NCBI RefSeq assembly: GCF_006439015.1
Contig: NZ_RCZG01000001.1
Location: 682,001 to 746,000 of the forward strand
DNA length: 64,000 bases
Direction: 5' to 3'
DNA from: Mycolicibacterium hodleri
GTDB lineage: Bacteria; Actinomycetota; Actinomycetes; Mycobacteriales; Mycobacteriaceae
Made by a program: the position numbers and the translations under genes. Numbering within the stretch: position 1 is the first letter of the stretch; the number at the start of each line of letters is the position of its first letter. Below the pieces are notes generated by a model, which had not been told where the DNA came from, searched no databases, and saw only the letters and a program-made list of their open reading frames with translations. Shown here piece by piece: positions 59,925 through 64,000 of the stretch.

Positions 59925-61400
59925 ATGATCACCGTCGGCGACGTCGTGGCCGATCGGTCGCTGAATCTGCAGCTGGCTGCCGGTGCCGACGGACTCGGCC
60001 GCGAAGTCACGTCCGCCCACGTATCGGAGCTGACGTCACCGGGTGACTGGTTGCGCGGCGGCGAACTGCTCATGACCGTCGGGCTGTTGTTGCCGATGAA
60101 GCAGCCCGAGTGCCAGGCCTACCTGTCCGAATGCGCAGCTGCGGGGGTCGCGGGCGTGGCGCTCGGCCTCGGGCACGGTTTGCCGTATCAGGAGTGCCCC
60201 GACGCTCTGCGTGCCGCGGCGCAGGAGATCGGCGTCCCGCTTCTGATGGTGCCAGACGAGACACCGTTCATCGCCGTCACCAAATGGGTGTTCGAGACCA
60301 TCGCCACGCAGGAACGACGAGACCTTCAGGCCGCGATGGAGATCAATCGTCGGCTGACGGCCGTCGCGACGAGTGCTGCGCCCTTGCAGGCACTTCTGGC
60401 GGCCTGGGCGGAAGCAAGTGACACCCCGTGCGTGGTCTGCGACAGCGGTGGAGGACTCATGGCGGCGACACCGGGCACCGACGCCGAGGTGCTCGAACAG
60501 GCGTGCCGAATCCCGTTTCACCCGCACGCAGCGGGCGGCGGGTGGTCGATGGTGGGCGACTTCGAGGTGCACACCGTCGGGGCCGAGATGCCGCTCGCCT
60601 ACGTCGTGCTGGGCGCCGACATGAACGTCACGTCCAGGAGTTCGTCGACGGTGCTGATATCCCTCGTCGCGTTGGACATCGAGCGGCGCAACCTCTCCGA
60701 TCAACCTGAGCGACGACGACGAGGCCAGGTCTTCGCGCAACTGTTACGACCGGGCATGAAACACGAACGCGCGCGACACCTCGCAGCCAGCGTCGATTTG
60801 TCGGGGGAGCACTACCAGGTGGCGGTGATCGCCTCGGAGGACGCGGATGCGCTCGCGTTCCGGATGCATCTGGGTCTGGACGGGGGGCTGGTGCGGGTGC
60901 AGGGTGCGACGGTGGAGATCGCGCATGGTGATCCAGCGACGTTGATGGACGCCCTCATCGCGCACGCGACGGGTCTGCCTGCGGGTATCGGCGCCCCCAC
61001 CGCGCCGGAGACGCTGGCGGTATCAGCGATGCAGGCCCGCTCGCTACTCCCGATCAGTGAGCACCTCGGACGTGTCGTCACCGCTAGTGAGGGGGAGACG
61101 GTGTCGCTGCTGCTCGCGTTGGGCACGCCGGAGGTAATTCGTGGCTTCTCGAACGCGGTACTCGCGCCGCTGGACCACCTGGACCCGCGCGACAGGTTGG
61201 AACTGTTGCGCACTCTCGAGCAGTGGCTGAGGGCCAACGGTGCCTGGGATCCGGCTGCGCATCGGCTTTCGTTGCACCGCAACACCGTTCGGAACCGAAT
61301 CGATCGCATCGCAGCGTTGACGGGCAGACGCCTCGACGATGGTGACGACCGGATGGAGCTGTGGCTGGCACTGAAGGCCAGGGCGGCGCTCCCGCAGTAA
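59925..61400 (+). CDS. PucR-family transcriptional regulator
   Basis: 491 residues: N-terminal PucR (purine-catabolism) ligand domain (about 1-125), a middle GGDEF-like region, and a C-terminal helix-turn-helix with HRLSLHRNTVRNRIDRIAAL. Such proteins activate nitrogen-compound catabolic genes. It is divergent from the NCS1 permease-ureohydrolase pair, which it most likely controls. Confidence 0.88.
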   Translation: MITVGDVVADRSLNLQLAAGADGLGREVTSAHVSELTSPGDWLRGGELLMTVGLLLPMKQPECQAYLSECAAAGVAGVALGLGHGLPYQECPDALRAAAQEIGVPLLMVPDETPFIAVTKWVFETIATQERRDLQAAMEINRRLTAVATSAAPLQALLAAWAEASDTPCVVCDSGGGLMAATPGTDAEVLEQACRIPFHPHAAGGGWSMVGDFEVHTVGAEMPLAYVVLGADMNVTSRSSSTVLISLVALDIERRNLSDQPERRRRGQVFAQLLRPGMKHERARHLAASVDLSGEHYQVAVIASEDADALAFRMHLGLDGGLVRVQGATVEIAHGDPATLMDALIAHATGLPAGIGAPTAPETLAVSAMQARSLLPISEHLGRVVTASEGETVSLLLALGTPEVIRGFSNAVLAPLDHLDPRDRLELLRTLEQWLRANGAWDPAAHRLSLHRNTVRNRIDRIAALTGRRLDDGDDRMELWLALKARAALPQ

Positions 61401-61463
61401 CCCCCGTCTCCGCGGGCGTGCGCGTTCGGTCGCGCACCGCGGCGGTAGGCAGAACGCCCATTC

Positions 61464-62228
61464 TCATGGGGTTGGCGTCGGCCGGGCGAACTCGCGCAGC
61501 CAGGCGTACCACGCCACCATGCCCTCGCCCGTCCGCGCACTCACGGGCAGCACCAAGGCGTGGGGGTTGACCCGGTGCACGTGGTCGACGTAGGTGGTGA
61601 CGTCGGCATCGAGGTGAGGCTCCAGGTCGATCTTGTTGAGCAGCACCACGTCCACCGAGCGGAACATCACCGGGTACTTCAGCGGCTTGTCCTCGCCCTC
61701 GGTGATCGAGTAGACCATCACCTTCGCGTGCTCACCGACGTCGAACTCGGCTGGGCACACCAGGTTCCCGACGTTCTCGACGATGACGAGATCCAGGGCG
61801 GTCAGATCGAGTCCGGTCAGGGCGCGGTTGACCATCGGGGCGTCAAGGTGACATTCGCCGCCGAAACCGTTGCTGGTGTTCAGAAGTGAGACCTGCGCAC
61901 CACGTCCCGCCAACTTGGCGGCATCGAGATCGGTGGCGATGTCACCTTCGATGACGCCGACCGAAATGTCATCGCGCAGTTCGTCGAGCGTCGCGGCCAG
62001 GACGGTCGTCTTCCCAGACCCCGGTGAACTCATGAGGTTCAGGGCGCGAACACCGTTGGTCTCGAAGGCGGCTCGGTTGAAGTCGGCTCGGACGTCGTTC
62101 TCCGCGAAGATCGACTCGAGCACGTCGACCCGTTGGGATCCGGTGTCGTAGCCGCTGTGATCCCCGTGCTCGTGATCGTGCTCGTGGCTGTGTTCGGTGC
62201 CGTCGTCGTGACGATGAAACCTACCCAT
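61464..62228 (-). CDS. hypB: Nickel-inserting GTPase HypB
   Basis: 254 residues. A His-rich N-terminus (eight His within residues 5-24) can store nickel. The G domain has P-loop SSPGSGKTT, VIEGDIATD, the metal-binding Cys-His in GGECHLDA, and NKIDLEPH. HypB delivers nickel to apo-hydrogenase with HypA. The frame remains open upstream through hypA, but homology starts at ATG 62228. It overlaps hypA by eight bases. Related HypB proteins also serve nickel guanidine hydrolase. Confidence 0.94.
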   Translation of the reverse strand: MGRFHRHDDGTEHSHEHDHEHGDHSGYDTGSQRVDVLESIFAENDVRADFNRAAFETNGVRALNLMSSPGSGKTTVLAATLDELRDDISVGVIEGDIATDLDAAKLAGRGAQVSLLNTSNGFGGECHLDAPMVNRALTGLDLTALDLVIVENVGNLVCPAEFDVGEHAKVMVYSITEGEDKPLKYPVMFRSVDVVLLNKIDLEPHLDADVTTYVDHVHRVNPHALVLPVSARTGEGMVAWYAWLREFARPTPTP

Positions 62229-62598
62229 GTTCAGTACCTTTCGACGACGTGACGACTTCAACCTCGCCGACCTCGATGGACGTGACCATGAACTCCTCGC
62301 CGCGGATGACCTCCACGTCGGCGCTACCGCATCCGGGACAGGCAACCGAGAAGCGGGAAGCGATCTCCGCCTCCGCCCCGCACGACCGGCACGACACGGC
62401 GCCGGCGACCAGTTGCAGTTCCAGCTCGGCATCCTCCATGCCCGCGAAGTCCCGCACCAACGTCCAACAGAACGAGAGCGAGTCGGGCACCACCTGACGC
62501 AGCGCACCGACCTGGACGCGCACGACGTCCACGCGCCGCCCGGCGGCGTGAGACTTCACGACGCCGGCGATCGCTTGGCACAGTGACAGCTCATGCAC
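62221..62598 (-). CDS. hypA: Hydrogenase nickel chaperone HypA
   Basis: 125 residues. The N-terminal MHELSLCQAI nickel site (His2) and the zinc site CRSC and CPGC are intact. It partners HypB. The GTG start reads as Met; TAGTGT at 62640-62645 on the minus strand is a possible -10 box. It is divergent from hypF across 210 bp. Confidence 0.94.
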   Translation of the reverse strand: MHELSLCQAIAGVVKSHAAGRRVDVVRVQVGALRQVVPDSLSFCWTLVRDFAGMEDAELELQLVAGAVSCRSCGAEAEIASRFSVACPGCGSADVEVIRGEEFMVTSIEVGEVEVVTSSKGTEHG

Positions 62599-62808
62599 GG
62601 CGAATCACCGCGGGTCCGAATTCGTCGTCGATGGTGCGCACACTATTCCTCGTCCGCCGGCTGTGAGGGCGGAACCGACATGAAGAAGTGATGACGAAAG
62701 TCCTTGTTTGATTGTTCTCGTCGCCGCGGGACTCCAGGTCTAGCCTGAAGTGACCAGGCCGTGTCTGCAGCCCATTCGACGCGGTTGGTGGCGCGGCTCG
62801 GGAGGCCC
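62599..62808. promoter_or_regulatory. Divergent hypA/hypF control region
   Basis: 210 bp with a minus-strand TAGTGT box (62640-62645) and an AT-richer patch (62685-62720) upstream of hypF. No gene or clear operator was seen. Confidence 0.35.
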
Positions 62809-64000
62809 ATGAAACGTGTTCGGCGTGCGCCCGTCACGGCGGTGCGGTCGAGGCTCGACATCACCGGGGTCGTTCAAGGTGTCGGGTTCCGTCCTGCTGT
62901 CGCTCGCATCGCCGACGCCCGTGGCGTCACCGGCTTCGTGTACAACGACTCGGGCTCGGTCCACTGCGAATTCGAAGGTGCCGCCGAGGAGGTCGACGGA
63001 GCTGTCGCCGACCTGCGCGACGCGCCACCGCCGATGGCGCGCATCGACACCATTCGGGTGACCGAGATTGCGCCGCAGGGCGACCGCGAGTTCTGCATCG
63101 TGGAGAGCACGTCCACCGGCGGCGCGCGCACGCTGGTGCCACCCGACATCGCGATGTGTGCCGACTGTCTGCGCGAGATGAACGACCCGGGCGACCGCCG
63201 GTACGGCCATCCGTTCATCACATGCACCAACTGCGGTCCGCGCTACACGGTCATCACCGATCTGCCCTACGACCGACCCGCCACGACGATGGCGGACCTG
63301 CCGATGTGCGAACGATGCGCCAGCGAGTACCGCGACCCCGGTGACCGTCGCTTTCACGCCCAAACGATCGCCTGCCCGGATTGCGGGCCAACCTTGACGT
63401 GGACGGGCCCCGGCGATGGCAAGGACCCGATCGCGGCGGCGGCCGCGATCATCGACGCCGGTGGCATCGTCGCGGTGAAGGGAATCGGCGGCTACCACCT
63501 GGCCTGCCGTGCGGATGCCGCCGGGGCGGTCGCCGAGTTGCGCCGTCGCAAATCGCGACCCGCCAAGCCCTTTGCGGTGATGGCTCCCCATCTGCCCGCG
63601 GCCCGTCGAATCGCCGAGATCTCCGACGCAGCCGCGGTGCTGCTGACGTCCCCGGCGGCCCCGATCGTCCTGGTTCCGGCACAACCTGGAGCAATGTCGG
63701 ACCTCGTCGCCCCTGGCCTGCTGGACGTCGGGGTGATGCTGGCCTACTCGCCCATCCATCACCTGCTCTTCGAACGGCTGGGGTCGGCACCGCTCGTCAT
63801 GACCTCTGCCAACGCAGGGGGATCGCCGATCGTCTTCCGTGGCGACGACCTCCACTGGATTGACGGGCTCGCCGACGGTGCGCTCACTCACGACCGCCCG
63901 ATCCACGTGCCGTGCGAGGACTCGGTGGTGACCGTGGACGACCACGGCGCAACGCTGCCGCTTCGCCGGTCGCGTGGGTATGCGCCGCTGCCGGTGTCCG
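62809..64000 (+). CDS. hypF: Carbamoyltransferase HypF, N-terminal half (cut by window end)
   Basis: 397 residues visible. Acylphosphatase domain ([15 protein letters not shown]), two zinc-finger units (CADC/CTNC and CERC/CPDC), and a YrdC-like domain with [14 protein letters not shown] and [14 protein letters not shown]. HypF makes the carbamoyl group that becomes the cyanide ligands of [NiFe]-hydrogenase iron. ATG 62809 follows GGAGG closely. The C-terminal Kae1-like domain lies beyond the window. Its presence argues that the hyp genes here serve a hydrogenase. Confidence 0.93.
   Translation, partial: MKRVRRAPVTAVRSRLDITGVVQGVGFRPAVARIADARGVTGFVYNDSGSVHCEFEGAAEEVDGAVADLRDAPPPMARIDTIRVTEIAPQGDREFCIVESTSTGGARTLVPPDIAMCADCLREMNDPGDRRYGHPFITCTNCGPRYTVITDLPYDRPATTMADLPMCERCASEYRDPGDRRFHAQTIACPDCGPTLTWTGPGDGKDPIAAAAAIIDAGGIVAVKGIGGYHLACRADAAGAVAELRRRKSRPAKPFAVMAPHLPAARRIAEISDAAAVLLTSPAAPIVLVPAQPGAMSDLVAPGLLDVGVMLAYSPIHHLLFERLGSAPLVMTSANAGGSPIVFRGDDLHWIDGLADGALTHDRPIHVPCEDSVVTVDDHGATLPLRRSRGYAPLPVS

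Overview
The window is about 64 kb of high-GC chromosomal DNA. Gene content and gene order identify it as a non-tuberculous, probably fast-growing mycobacterium (Mycobacterium/Mycolicibacterium). From memory, the gene order follows M. tuberculosis H37Rv from about Rv2860c back to Rv2779c. Diagnostic genes are mycothione reductase, efpA, pptT, sirR/mntR, lppU, gpsI and aldR/ald. Many genes have a TANNNT -10 box 5-8 nt before a GTG or ATG, the usual mycobacterial leaderless layout. No tRNA, rRNA, CRISPR array, intact insertion sequence or prophage was seen.

Left part (1-14961): the end of an SNF2-type helicase; then an amine/amino-acid gamma-glutamylation cluster consisting of a divergent APC permease, a glutamine synthetase-like ligase, a C26 amidohydrolase, an aldehyde dehydrogenase, an SDR and a FadR-type repressor; an ArsR regulator; a beta-propeller lipoprotein; a NiCoT nickel permease; and a three-gene minus-strand unit of hydrolase, mycothione reductase and cAMP-phosphodiesterase-like enzyme.

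Middle (15107-43862): malate:quinone oxidoreductase, an ElaA-like acetyltransferase, and a cobalamin/siroheme run (chelatase-like ATPase, cobO, cobB, cysG) split by a very long hairpin. Two tandem EfpA-type efflux pumps follow, then a pterin-dehydratase/VOC fusion, proS, a Tat-lipoprotein/ferritin-like pair, and the transcription-translation operon rimP-nusA-ylxR-infB-rbfA-nrnA-dinF. After these come a decayed gene remnant, echA16, two small DUF genes, a CocE-type esterase, a DUF3558 protein, and the phosphoesterase-pptT-truB operon.

The most unusual part is 43840-46196. A Brp/Blh-type carotene dioxygenase that makes retinal is divergent from a microbial rhodopsin with a complete proton-pump residue set. 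Together they form a likely light-driven proton pump module inserted between truB and sirR. Next to it is a frameshifted, 5'-truncated gene of repeated NTF2/SnoaL-like modules.

Right part (47984-64000): sirR with a candidate operator, ribF, rpsO, lppU, pnp with a structured leader, pepR, ald with its divergent regulator, and a ureohydrolase-NCS1 permease-PucR regulator group. It ends with hypB-hypA divergent from hypF (cut by the window end). hypAB, hypF and the nickel permease point to nickel enzyme maturation, most simply a [NiFe]-hydrogenase. The ureohydrolase lying close to hypBA also raises a nickel guanidine-hydrolase possibility.
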